This document shows, in pieces, positions 46,236-56,866 of a DNA stretch of 64,000 nucleotides. Source of the DNA: Stachybotrys elegans (Eukaryota; Ascomycota; Sordariomycetes; Hypocreales; Stachybotryaceae); the NCBI GenBank assembly GCA_020746835.1, contig JAGPNK010000005.1, forward strand, positions 682,001 through 746,000, read 5' to 3'. The first letter of the stretch is position 1. Each line of letters opens with the position of its first letter. Below the pieces are notes generated by a model, which was given only the letters and a program-made list of their open reading frames with translations, had not been told where the DNA came from and ran no database searches. The position numbers and the translations under genes were made by a program.

Positions 46236-46838
46236 CCACGGGACTCGCCTTGCCCACCGCCACTCATCCCTAGCCCATCTTTTCCCCTTCCTGTCCCCTT
46301 CTTCCTTATTTTGACAGCTAGGGTCCCTTTCGCCCCCTCTCCTTCTTTTAAAACTTGTTGTTACCCTCCCCCTTCGAAAGGGTTTCTCATAACAGTCTTG
46401 CACCACTTGGCCGTCGCCTCTCGCAGACTGTCCTACTGTGGTTGAGGGCTTATTTATAATCGATGCTGAGAGAGGCTGAGCTCTGCTGCATCATCTATCG
46501 TCAACCTCGTCTTCGTGGTGCTTGACATCAATTACACCCACGCCACCCTCTTCATTCCCGTTCAAGGGACCGCAGCCACTCCGTCGCCACCGCATTTCGT
46601 CACGCCTCGCATCATTAATCGACATTTGTCCCGTCTCCTCTCTCGCCATATCTTCTCACTTCCAGCGTCATCCCATCTTCTCGGAAAGCCCTATCCGGAC
46701 CTTGTCTCTCTACTTGGACGCCTTCTCTCATCGATTCACAACCACCGGACTGGCTCCAAAACCACACCTATTCTACACTCGACAGTCCATCTCCACCTGC
46801 AAACTTGTACTACATCTTGACGTTTTCCCGACGTAAAC

Positions 46839-46850
46839 ATGGCCCCCTAA
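46839..46850 (+). promoter_or_regulatory. Minimal uORF (Met-Ala-Pro) before the PTP gene
   Basis: ATGGCCCCCTAA in a strong initiation context (AAACATGG), 86 nt before the main start. If transcribed in the leader it would capture most scanning ribosomes. Another short uORF of 20 codons begins at 46463. Confidence 0.45.
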
Positions 46851-46936
46851 ACCAAGCAGCTTGTCCTAGCTGTGCTGTCGATTGGCCCGCATCATCACAC
46901 AATACACCCACCCTTCGATACACGCTTCCGTCAGAT

Positions 46937-49861
46937 ATGCATGAGACACGAACTACCGAGAGGACACCCGTCCACTATACCATGATGGCACCAGCAAGAG
47001 CATCACCAGCTGGTACCGGCTCGCATTCCCGATCACAATCCCACTCCCACTCCCACTCCCATTCCCACGCCCAAGCAAACCGCCTAGCAAAGCCATCCAA
47101 GTCGACGACGCCTCTGGCATCGCCCTGGTCACCCCACTCTGTCGGCCAGAACCAGCCGCCGCCAAAGCTCTCACCCGGACAACCACCAGATGTCCTGTCC
47201 TCAAGTCCCAACTATTTCGGCCTGATCGTCGAGCCCGTCAACAATGACCCGCGAGACTCGTCAGGCATCATCAAGGATAATTGGAGTTTTACTTCTTCGG
47301 TAAAGTCGTTTGCTGCTGCCATCCCCAAGCAGGTTCCTCTCGACGCCAATCCCGAGTTTGAGGCCTTCAAGAGGCAGGTAGACCTCAACAAGGGCAAGTC
47401 GTTCCCGCTTTCCACCAGCCACTATGCGTCCATCAACAACAGCACCGCGCCTGTCCGCCCTCGGCCGCCGAGATGGCATACGCACGCCAGCGACACCGGG
47501 TCTGACGCCTCGTATGAGCGGACCTTTAGCCTTCTCAAGGACCGCCCATCGAGCCGTATGGATGTGGACCAGGATAGTTTGCACGACTCTGCATATGTCT
47601 CTTCGGACTCGAAGCGCAACTCGGAGTCGTCCTTCTTCCCGCCTCAGATCACCGGACCCGTCAGGTTTGAGTCTCCGCGGCCCATGGAGTACTCGCAGCA
47701 TCGTGGCAGTCTCACCCGCGCCGAGGATCGGGATCCGCGGCTGTCCGTGATGGAGCACAGGGCCGATCCCTTGCCCCCCAACGCGAATGAACCGCCTCGG
47801 TCTTCTACCCTCCCGCCGAAACTGGAGCCTGGCCAACCGTCTATGATCAGTCCAGAGGACTTGAAGAAGAAGCTCGAGGGAATTGCCGAGGATCGCCTGT
47901 TGCTGCTGGATATTCGGTCTTCGCAGAATTACTCACAGTCGCGCATCAAGGGCGCGCTCAACCTGTGTATCCCCACAACCCTTCTCAAGCGAGCAACTTT
48001 CAACATCCAGAAGCTGCAGCAGACTTTCCAGAGCGGCACGGCATCCAGCAAGTTCTCGGCCTGGCGTAACATGGACTCGATAGTTGTGTACGATTCGCAC
48101 TCCTCTGACAAGCGGGACTCGGTGACGGCACAAAACATGATAAAGAAGTTCACCAATGAAGGATACTCCGGTGGCACATGCATTCTGCGCGGTGGTTTTG
48201 TCCTGTTCTCCGAGATGTTCCCTGATTTGGTTGACCGCAGCCCAATCACCGGGAGTTCAACCGCAACTAGAGGCTGTGGCTCGGACTCGACTCTGGCTCC
48301 AGTGATTGGTGGCGTTAACCTGCCTGCAGTCTCGAATAACGGAGCCAACCCGTTCTTCTCTAACATTCGCCAGAATATGGATCTTGCAGATGGTGTTGGA
48401 CAGATGGACCTGAAGCGACCTCATAATCTCGAGTCTCCGCTCCTCCCAAGATGGCTTCGCGATGCAGCATCGCAGCAGAACCATGGCAAGAATGTATCTG
48501 ACAAGTTCCTGCACATTGAGCTGGACGAGCAGTCTCGAATGAAGGCGGCATATGCTGCCTTTGACGGCAACAACGACTCGTCCAAGAGCGAGGTTCAGCT
48601 CTGTGGTGTGGAAAAGGGTGGAAAGAATCGCTACAAAGATATCCTCCCATTCGAGCATGCCCGAGTCAAGCTACAGAACAAAGGCGAGGGTTCTTGCGAC
48701 TACATCAACGCGAGCCATCTCAAGGCATCTGGCAGCAACAAGCGTTATATTGCCACACAAGGGCCGCTTCCGGCCACCTTCGAGGTAAGCAGGAAGCCTC
48801 ACGTAGTCACGCTAGCCGCTAACTGGGAATAGGACTTTTGGTCTACTGTCTGGGAGCAGGATGTTCGCGTTGTGGTCATGCTGACGGCCGAGTCAGAGGG
48901 CGGCCAGCTCAAATGCCATCCCTATTGGAAGGGGCGTGAGTATGGATCTATCAAGTTGAAGCTCCTTTCTGAAAAGAAGGCCTCGCTCGATATCGACAAG
49001 CATCGATCCGAATCTGTTGCTACGCCCTCATCTTCCTTCGGAGCTGACGCGGGCCGGAAGCGCGCCAATACGACTACGACCTTGGAGACGGCTACCCCGA
49101 CACCGCAGCCACCGCAATCCCAGAGCGATATCCCGTTTGTCATTATCAGGAAGTTTGCGCTCTCGCATGCGGCATACCCCTTTGCTCCGATTCGCGAGGT
49201 CACGCACCTGCATTTCCCTTCCTGGCCCGACTTTGGCACCCCAGCACAGGCGTCTCACCTGCTCGCTCTTGTCGAGCTTGCCAACGTCATGCAGCGGGCG
49301 GCGCTGCCTGTGGAGACAGCAGCCATCGTGGCTTCTCAGAAGGCAACCCCCAAGGATCTTCCTTTTACTTGGTATGATGAGCCGGAGGCGGAAGCTCGTG
49401 CCCGTCCTATGCTGGTCCATTGCTCGGCTGGATGCGGCCGAACGGGAACATTCTGCACAGTCGATACCGTTATCGACATGTTGAAGCGCGAGCGACAGAC
49501 TAAGATTTCGACTTCCCAACAACGGGATTCAGATGGCGATATCGCCATGGGTGGTAACAGCGAGCCGGTGTCACCCCATTCCAACAGGGAGATGTCCTTT
49601 AAGCCAACGCGCCGCCGCGAGAGCGTGGACAAGCGCATGACCCAAGGATCTCCAATCGATACAACTTGGCTCAGGGACGACAGGGTGGACTTGATCCAAA
49701 AGACAGTGAACGAATTCCGCGGCCAGAGACTTAGCATGGTCCAGAGTCTGCGGCAGTACGTGCTCTGCTACGAAGCCGTGCTGGAATGGCTGAACAGGAT
49801 GAACGAGACAACGAATAATGGACGAGCCCGCAGTGGCAGCCTACAGCAAGTCCGCCGCTAG
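46937..49861 (+). CDS. Rhodanese-PTP tyrosine phosphatase (Pyp1/Ptp2-3 class)
   Basis: Exons 46937-48784 and 48833-49861 give 958 residues (48-nt intron, phase 0). An in-frame ATG at 46982 is an alternative start. A disordered N-terminus contains a Ser-His repeat (about residues 31-40). A rhodanese/CH2-like domain follows at about residues 305-440 ([23 protein letters not shown] ... [13 protein letters not shown]). Its active-site loop lacks the usual Cys, so it is likely a non-catalytic MAPK-docking module. The PTP domain begins near residue 545 with [15 protein letters not shown] and DYINASHLK. It has the WPD loop ([10 protein letters not shown]), P-loop [10 protein letters not shown] (from residue 812; Cys813 nucleophile) and Q-loop [10 protein letters not shown], with insertions before and after the P-loop. 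Relatives dephosphorylate stress MAP kinases (Sty1/Hog1). Confidence 0.9.
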
Positions 49862-51132
49862 GAAGACGGTGTGCAGCTGATAGGCGTGGAGGCAGTTGGT
49901 GACATGATGACTTTTCAGAGCAACACACTTTTCTAAGGCAACAGGAGCATTGTATATTCTAGCATGGTACACGGATGGTCATAATCAGGATTCATGGGAG
50001 GTTACAGACACGGCATGGCTGAACTCTGGCGCACAAGGTGTTTTGATATCACGAATAATCGATTACCGTTCACAGAGAAGTTATTAGACTTTGCATAGAA
50101 GGTAAACATTGCATGAGTTGGAGGCCAACTTTGTGGCTAAACCTGTGCCCCTTAATCTTTCTTAGCGATGGTCTATGCGGCCGGAAGACTCTCCTGTCCG
50201 AATAGGTACTGAGTCCGAGCTGATCTGACGTGCATTTTGGCTTAGCAATCATCTATCATCCGCCATCCAGCATGTCGACAACAACATCTCCTCTTACCAA
50301 GGTAGGAAAGGCCGATCGCCCAAACATTGCATCCCGCTGTCTTCACGTGTGGAATATTCCGCCTTGCCGGCTAGGAGAGGGAGAGAGAATGAAAAGAAGA
50401 AGAAGAAAATATAGTATCAGCAGCTGGATTTATGGAGAAATAATGAAATATCTGCAGTGGCGCATTCCTCCAATGCTGATAATGCCTGCCTTGTCATGCC
50501 AACCTTTTCCAGCCTTTGCTCCTTCTTACCTAACGGGGTGGAAATCCACAGAAGGGAAGGCACGCGGGCACGCGGGCAGGCAAGTTCAGGTAACGCAATG
50601 TGGGTACGAACTGGTGCATTGGGTACCGATGTGCCTGCCTACAGGTGGTGAATGCTGTTTGGGGTGGAAACTCTCTCGACGCCTCCATTCATTTCCATTT
50701 CCCACCACCTCCCACTAATAATCGCTGAGTTATCCATCTCTTCCTCCAAAGGGTCGAGTCTCTCGTTTTTGTTCTTCTTCTGCTGCTTCCTATTCCTTCC
50801 AGCACAGCCCCTTTCTCGTCGTCTGGAGGCAGCAGTACCCTGGTCCAACATCGAGCCCGTCGCTTGCCGGCTTGTTTTGTTTCATCTTGCCTCACGCTAT
50901 CTGCCAGGCTCTCGTTTCGGCTGGCCCATCGATTTCACTGCGTCACGTATACATAATCCCAGCCAGCCCCCCCCCTCCCTCGATCAAGTCAGATACGGAT
51001 ACATCATAGCCATTCTTCTACCTCTGGGTACTTTCTACGAATATCACTTACTCGTCAAATACTCTTACTACTGCGACAAAACCCCCCATTTCCCGACATC
51101 CGCTGCGGCCGACTCCGACTCGAGCTGACGTG
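49862..51132. promoter_or_regulatory. Intergenic and leader upstream of the TCP11-like gene
   Basis: 1271 bp. The right ~450 bp are strongly pyrimidine-rich and look like promoter plus 5' UTR of the following gene. One TAGGTAC motif lies at about 50203-50209. No other gene seen. Confidence 0.5.
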
Positions 51133-54100
51133 ATGCGCCGCTCCTCAGTAGACCTGTCAGACCCTTCGCGCAACCTCGAAGAGTCCGATGGCGCTCCCTC
51201 AGACGAAACCGTCGATATGGACCTGGATCTAGCCATGCCTCCCTCCGAAGATGAGGTCCTCGAACAAACAACCCGCATCTTCACCCCTCCGCCCCGAGTC
51301 GCCGCGCGCTTCTACAGACCCTCGCAAGCTCGTCGCAAGGACTCGGCCGCATCATCCCGGCGCAACTCCATGTCCTCTGCTCACTCCCGCTGCTCGTCCG
51401 TCCAGCCCCTCGGCCGTGAAGACGACGGCACGCAGAGCAAGCATGTCGCACAGCATCTACGACGAGCTTCCTTTCTTGCAGACCGTCGCGCCCGTCTGGC
51501 CGATCGAGCCGCTCATGCCGAGAAAGTTCGACTGAGGGCCGCCCTGGCCAAGGCAGCGCCGCGTGGCTCCTCTGCTTCCGAGGAGCGGGCGCTGGCCGCA
51601 CAACAAGCTCGGGAGCGGAACCTAGCCGAGATTGTTGCCAACTGCGCCGAAGAGGTCAAGAAGGCCAAGCAGGTTGCCGAGTTCATGAAGGAGAAACGCG
51701 AGCAAGACATTGCCAAGATGAAGGCGCAGATGGAAGGACGCATGGCCGAGGCCGAGCGCCGCAGGGAAGAATTCCGAAGCAAGAACATCCGCCGTGGGCG
51801 TGGCCAGAGTGTTGCGGCCAAGCGTGCCGCCGGAAGCACCTCGCCCGCCAAAGAGCGCACACCATCTCCGCCTCTGACCGACGAAGCTGCCGTAGCCAGG
51901 ATCCAAGGATGGTGGCGTGGCCGCTCCAGAAGGCTGACGGTGCAGGACTTCAACAACCTCGGTCTTACCGTCGACGGTATTCGCGACACTTCTTTCGACA
52001 CAGTTGTAGCCCTTCTTGCCCAAGACAAGGTCCTCCTCACCACAGCCCGCCTGCTGAGGATCTGTGGACTTGAAGAGGGAGAGACAGGGTCTGTCACCGA
52101 GATGGCGGCTGTCCGTACCTTTCTGAGCGCATACCTGATCCTGGGACACCCAAACCAGGTCTTGAGTAACAAGACTGAGGGTGAGATGGAGGAAAAGGTG
52201 GAGGAGCCCCATGATCCTCTACGCGTACACCGCCTACCCTCCGCAGATCTAGAGAACCCTCAACTGCAGGATCTTGTCGGCAAGGCCAAAGACCTGCTTA
52301 TCGCCTTTGAGAACATCCTTGCAAGACTTACCACGGCAAACCGGCACACTATGCCCCCGGCGTTGAAGAAGACGCTCCCCGAGGCATATGCTGTATTTCA
52401 CAATGCCTTTATCGCATGGAAGTCTCGCGACTCCAACGCTTTGATCGAAGTTATGCTTATGCAATTTGTCGAACTGGATGCCATATTCCAGACCGTCAAG
52501 GACACCAGTGACAATGCCGCCACTGGCCTCTACCGTCAGAGCATCCAGGACAGCCAGTTGATGCTAATTGTACGAATCAAGAAGCTGGCCGGGCAGGAGC
52601 GAGGCAGAAAACTGATCTTCGACGCTGTGAGCGAGGCAAGGAAATCCCGCAAAGCAAAGAAGAAAACGGGTGACATGAAGCCTCGTGTTGCTGAGACGGC
52701 AGCTGAAGAGACTACGCCTTCGGCATCCAGCTCTGCGGCTCCCGAAACCCAGACCCTGACGCCGCCCTCCACACCGGCAGGCAAGAGCCAGCCCCGTGAT
52801 AAAGCACCGAAATCGCCTCTCGACAGACTGCTCCCAGACAATCGTATTATTGTCCATGAACTTGCTATCAATGAGGAGTACCAAATCTCCTCGGATGAAT
52901 ACAAGGAGCTCGTGCTTGCATCTACGAAGCCAATGTATGATTACATGAGAACCATGAAGGATGGTACAGAGGACAACTTCCGCTTCTTCAAGTTTTTGGC
53001 CGGCTTCATGAGAGACAAGCTGCAAAAGCTTCTCTCCCCAGGCTCCCCCATGTTCAACCTCATTGGCGAGATCCTCGACCCAGATATCGCAGAACGCCAA
53101 TTCACCCTGGGCAACTTTTCGTTTGAGAAATTCTTTGCGGCCATGGGATCTTTGTTGCCCAGGCTATGTGCGCCGTTCAGAGATCCCGAGGTTAAAGACT
53201 TGATCCAGAACAAGCTTCAGGATGGAAACCTGGTGGATCGGATCATGGCACTTAACGGATTCATTGATGTCATGATCTCGGACTACATCAACTACCTGTT
53301 GAAGCTGGCGGCGCCACAGCTCATTGCTTCTTCGGCCCAGTACGAGGCCAAGCGATTCACTCAAGACATTGAGCAGGGCGGCATGAGCCTTTCGGTCGCC
53401 GAGGCAATGTGGCGTTCTTCCAGGGCCAAGGTCATGGCAGAGGTCCAGAAACGAGACCCGGAAGGCATCAACCATCCGAAATCGAGACCTACGGCATCGA
53501 AGTTTTATGCTCAGATGCTCGTTGACATCTTTACCCAACCGACACCCGTGAAGGAGGAGCAGGTGCCTGAAATGCTTCGCCTAGACCTCAAGCGCATCAA
53601 CCAGGTGTCGACCATGGTGCAGCGCATCATAACAGCTGGAGCGGTCCTGCTTCAGTGCAAGAACCTTCTCAAGAGAGACGTTCGGTCGCCGTGGAAGACG
53701 GAGGCAGCGCGTGTCCTGTCGGTGCTCGAGGCCAACCACGCGTCTGTTGAGACGACTGTGGATGGGGTCATGGCGGCGCTCGAGTCGGGACGATCCATGC
53801 CGGGTGCTACCAAGACTCACCTCCGGGCCCTGGTCAGGAAGGTGGTTGTAGCTAGCCAGGACATGTTTGTGCGGTCGACGGAGCCGCGCGAGCCTGTGCT
53901 ACGTCTGCTGCTGACACGGATCCGCAGCAATATCCTGGTGAGGTTGTCAGCTGGCTCGGCGGGCGAGAAGGTGCGGGCAGCCAATACAGCTGGCGAGAAG
54001 CTGGCCAGCCTGGGACTATCCGAGTTCGTGGAGAAGGTTAGGCTTATAGCGGACCTCCTGGACAAGGTTGGTGCGGTTGACAAAGAAGCTCACGGCCCCT

Positions 54101-54147
54101 GGTGGGATGCTATTGCGACCAAGGTGGAGCAGGAACAGGAACAATGA
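51133..54147 (+). CDS. TCP11/Sok1-like protein
   Basis: A single exon of 1004 residues. The first ATG is at 51133; the codon before it is GTG. A Ser/Arg-rich disordered N-terminus is followed by a long charged coiled coil (about 110-235). An IQ-like calmodulin motif is present (AVARIQGWWRGRSRR, about 250-265). The rest, to the C-terminus, is the helical TCP11 domain. Recognisable parts are NRIIVHELAINEEYQI, FLAGFMRDKLQKLL, EILDPDIAERQFTLGNFSFE and NGFIDVMISDYINYLLKLAAPQLI. Yeast Sok1 is a high-copy suppressor of protein kinase A loss, and mammalian TCP11 affects PKA signalling in sperm. A role near cAMP/PKA signalling is therefore inferred; no enzymatic activity is known for the family. Confidence 0.88.
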   Translation: MRRSSVDLSDPSRNLEESDGAPSDETVDMDLDLAMPPSEDEVLEQTTRIFTPPPRVAARFYRPSQARRKDSAASSRRNSMSSAHSRCSSVQPLGREDDGTQSKHVAQHLRRASFLADRRARLADRAAHAEKVRLRAALAKAAPRGSSASEERALAAQQARERNLAEIVANCAEEVKKAKQVAEFMKEKREQDIAKMKAQMEGRMAEAERRREEFRSKNIRRGRGQSVAAKRAAGSTSPAKERTPSPPLTDEAAVARIQGWWRGRSRRLTVQDFNNLGLTVDGIRDTSFDTVVALLAQDKVLLTTARLLRICGLEEGETGSVTEMAAVRTFLSAYLILGHPNQVLSNKTEGEMEEKVEEPHDPLRVHRLPSADLENPQLQDLVGKAKDLLIAFENILARLTTANRHTMPPALKKTLPEAYAVFHNAFIAWKSRDSNALIEVMLMQFVELDAIFQTVKDTSDNAATGLYRQSIQDSQLMLIVRIKKLAGQERGRKLIFDAVSEARKSRKAKKKTGDMKPRVAETAAEETTPSASSSAAPETQTLTPPSTPAGKSQPRDKAPKSPLDRLLPDNRIIVHELAINEEYQISSDEYKELVLASTKPMYDYMRTMKDGTEDNFRFFKFLAGFMRDKLQKLLSPGSPMFNLIGEILDPDIAERQFTLGNFSFEKFFAAMGSLLPRLCAPFRDPEVKDLIQNKLQDGNLVDRIMALNGFIDVMISDYINYLLKLAAPQLIASSAQYEAKRFTQDIEQGGMSLSVAEAMWRSSRAKVMAEVQKRDPEGINHPKSRPTASKFYAQMLVDIFTQPTPVKEEQVPEMLRLDLKRINQVSTMVQRIITAGAVLLQCKNLLKRDVRSPWKTEAARVLSVLEANHASVETTVDGVMAALESGRSMPGATKTHLRALVRKVVVASQDMFVRSTEPREPVLRLLLTRIRSNILVRLSAGSAGEKVRAANTAGEKLASLGLSEFVEKVRLIADLLDKVGAVDKEAHGPWWDAIATKVEQEQEQ

Positions 54148-56866
54148 GCTAGAAATGCCAAAGGGGAAGGAGATGATTGCGGAGGCAGTGTCAATGATGT
54201 GATGAGATGGAATTGGAATGGCGATTGAGCCATACAGAGACGAAGAGAATTATGGAGATTTTGCTTGGGATACCGGAGTCTTGCACGGATTGATCTTTCC
54301 AATATCATGCTCTCGGTACGTTATTGTTACTGCAGGGGTTGTTTTTCTTTTCTTTTCTTTTCTTCTCCTTTTTTTCTTCTTCTCTTCTCTCTATTGTCTG
54401 GCGTTGATTTTGGAGCATATGGGACACGGATTGACTGCATCAGCCAAGGCCTTCGGGCATACAGCATACGGCACACGGCAGAATGAGCAACTGGGTATAT
54501 TGATTGCTGCTTGGGGGATTGCTAGGTTAGAAGAGCGCTATACTAGTACTGAAATGAGATCTCATGATACACGACTGTGTGCTTGGTGTTGAGTGAGGGG
54601 GCTACTGCACCGAATGTGGCAGCTGGTAAGGGGTATTGACCAAGATGCAAAGAAAGCATTATAGCCAGCCAACTCCGCCTGTGGACAAGGCAAAGAAACT
54701 TGGGTAGGCGAAAAGATGACTCCCACCAGGTCGAGAGATCCCTCGGCTCGACCCCGCAAAATGGATCTTGATGAATGCAATGGCGGGAAGAGGTGTGAGT
54801 GGGTAGGATGGAGTTGTTGATGTGTGGGGAGGAGGAGGATGACGATGTCGTCAGCCTTGGCCAGTGCTGCATTAGGGCCACTCACCAGTTGCTCACGCGG
54901 TCAAACCAGTTGCAATAGCAGCAGAGCCTAAGCCTCGGCCATGGCTCTGAGAGAGGAGAACAGCACGATATGCCGTTCTGTTCTGGCTTGTGAAGGTGAG
55001 GGGAAAGACAATGGACGAACCTCAAAGAAGAGATTGGTCCGGCGGTGGTGGGATGGCCAAGTGGTCAGCTGTTTGGAGGATACGAGATGGGAATTGCCGC
55101 AAGGGAAGAAGAGGATGGAGTTGTAGATCTTGAAGCCGTTGACGAGGATGGGCCTGTTGTGTTCGTCTCAAGGAGTTGCTGCGGATAAGTGGACAGGGAC
55201 AATGCTGCTATACCGCGATTCAGGTAGGTCCTACACTGCCAGTTGAAGCTTTCTATCCGTAGGTAGGTGACTTAGGTAGTACTTGATAGGTAGTACCTTC
55301 TGGCCGAATGTATTGATCAATCAAATTATTAGGGTCGAGGGTCGAGGGTGTAGGGAAGGTGGTCTGCAGCGCAGTTTCCCATCTTCACCAACCACGGAGA
55401 AGGTAGTAGTAATCTCCACTACCAACGTACGTAAAGCATCCAGACTTTCCTTCTCCAACACGAATCCACCAACCAAAACGCTATGGACACTCCGGCTCTA
55501 ATCCTCATCTTACACTACTTGCTCTCTAAATCATCGCCCGGGAGGCCTGTAATTACCGGATCAAAGGCAGTGAGCCTCGACAGGGCAGGGATCGTGAACC
55601 ACACGGGCGACGAGGTTCCCTTTTTCAGCCACCCGGGAATTTTGCATGATTGGCGAATCCGGCACCGCGCGTTCCTATTCCTGATTCTCACCTCTCCGTG
55701 CACACGAATACGTATCTCCGCCATGCCCTTCCTCGGCTCTTGTGGGACGAACAAGGACGGATCGGCGTCACTAGACGTGCACCCTTGCCCTTGCCCGTCA
55801 CATTGCGGTCCGATGCCACCAACATTACAGAGTTGAGCAGGCTCGAAAACTCAGCCGCCCATGTGCCACGAGGTCACCGGCTTGTCACCTTGGTCCCTGC
55901 TCGCTTTCGTTTTCTTCCTTCCACATACCTGACATGCGCGCATGTAGGCCTGAGGGATGTGCGGTGCTGCTACTACTCCCACTACTGCCGAGGACGGCGA
56001 GATTTGGCTTGGCGAGCAGCCCTTGCTCAATCTCAGTGCCACATCATGGGTAGCCCAGGAGTTCTCAGGACAATGCAGATGCCTCTCATGACAGGACGCA
56101 TCTTGCAGATGAACTAGATGGACACACGGCCTTCGCCCTCTTGTTGGCGGTCTGCATGTTCATCCGTTATTATATGTGCACTTTTATACCCTTCCCCTCC
56201 CCCGCAAAAAGCAACCCCATGTTTTCTTCCCCGCGTGAACAAGAAGGAACCATCTTGACATCCCGCATGCGCCCATCAACGCTAGTAACCCACCGTTTCT
56301 TGGTCCATTTCTAGAAATGACCCCGGGCCAGCTCATCGACATCCCGCAGACCTGCCGGAGGATCTGAGCATCCTCGGGCGTTACATCCCTTTCCGGCACT
56401 GCAGTCTCGCTACCATGGGGCGAATAGGGAACCAAAGAAGGTCAGGCACGCATCACGAGCGGTCAAAGTCAAGTGTCAAGCTCAAGGCTGTGTGGACCTG
56501 ACCAGGGGACGAGCCCTCTTTCGCGCGCGCGGTCAACTCTGTTGATCTCTCGCCCGTACTGGCCTGCCCTGCCAAAGTAAACATTTCGGTCAAATCTAGT
56601 CCACTTTTGAGGTCGATGCTTGCTTGGCTCGTTCACACGCACGCAGGCTTGCAAGAGGGGGTTGGGCATGGAGATGGCGGGAAAGACGATGTTCGACGCC
56701 GACCCGGACCAGCTTTGCTGGTATAATAATCCCACAATGTCCGCGCCTCCTCGACGACGATGCGTCAAGCCGATCACGCCTCTGGCTTACACGGCTCCTC
56801 GGTCCTGCCTGCTCCTCCCTGTCCGGTCTCCTGCACTCCTGTACTCCTATTCATAAGCCCAGCATC
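54148..56866. other. 2.7-kb intergenic region before the carboxylesterase
   Basis: No supported gene. It contains a T/C tract (54341-54395), a cluster of AGGTAGG/TAGGTAG motifs (55222-55298) and, near the right end, a TATAATAA element (56722-56729) 145 bp before the carboxylesterase ATG. Open frames in 55483-56117 lack domains. Confidence 0.5.
56722..56729 (+). promoter_or_regulatory. TATA-like element of the carboxylesterase gene
   Basis: TATAATAA lies 145 bp upstream of the start codon, at a spacing usual for fungal secreted-enzyme genes. This is motif evidence only. Confidence 0.4.

Larger units (their letters stand above)
41741..46936. other. 5.2-kb gene-free region
   Basis: No convincing gene is visible on either strand. 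Open frames are short, low-complexity or without domains. The region holds a C/T tract (43915-43980), a 20-base G run (44800-44819), an 11-base G run (about 45071-45081), CT repeats (45614-45630), TAGGTACC-type motifs (45774-45812) and a TTCTCC-type hexamer array (about 46165-46235). The last ~500 bp probably form the leader of the PTP gene, with a TATTTATAA element at 46451-46459 and two small uORFs. Such a long empty span is unusual in this otherwise dense window. Confidence 0.5.

Noticed and set aside
55483..56117. Plus-strand frames of 117 and 155 codons before the carboxylesterase
   Set aside because: No signal, domain or splice continuation; they sit in a region with promoter-like motifs.
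56624..56866. In-frame upstream extension of the carboxylesterase
   Set aside because: The extension is Arg-rich and would bury a clear signal peptide; a TATA-like element lies inside it.
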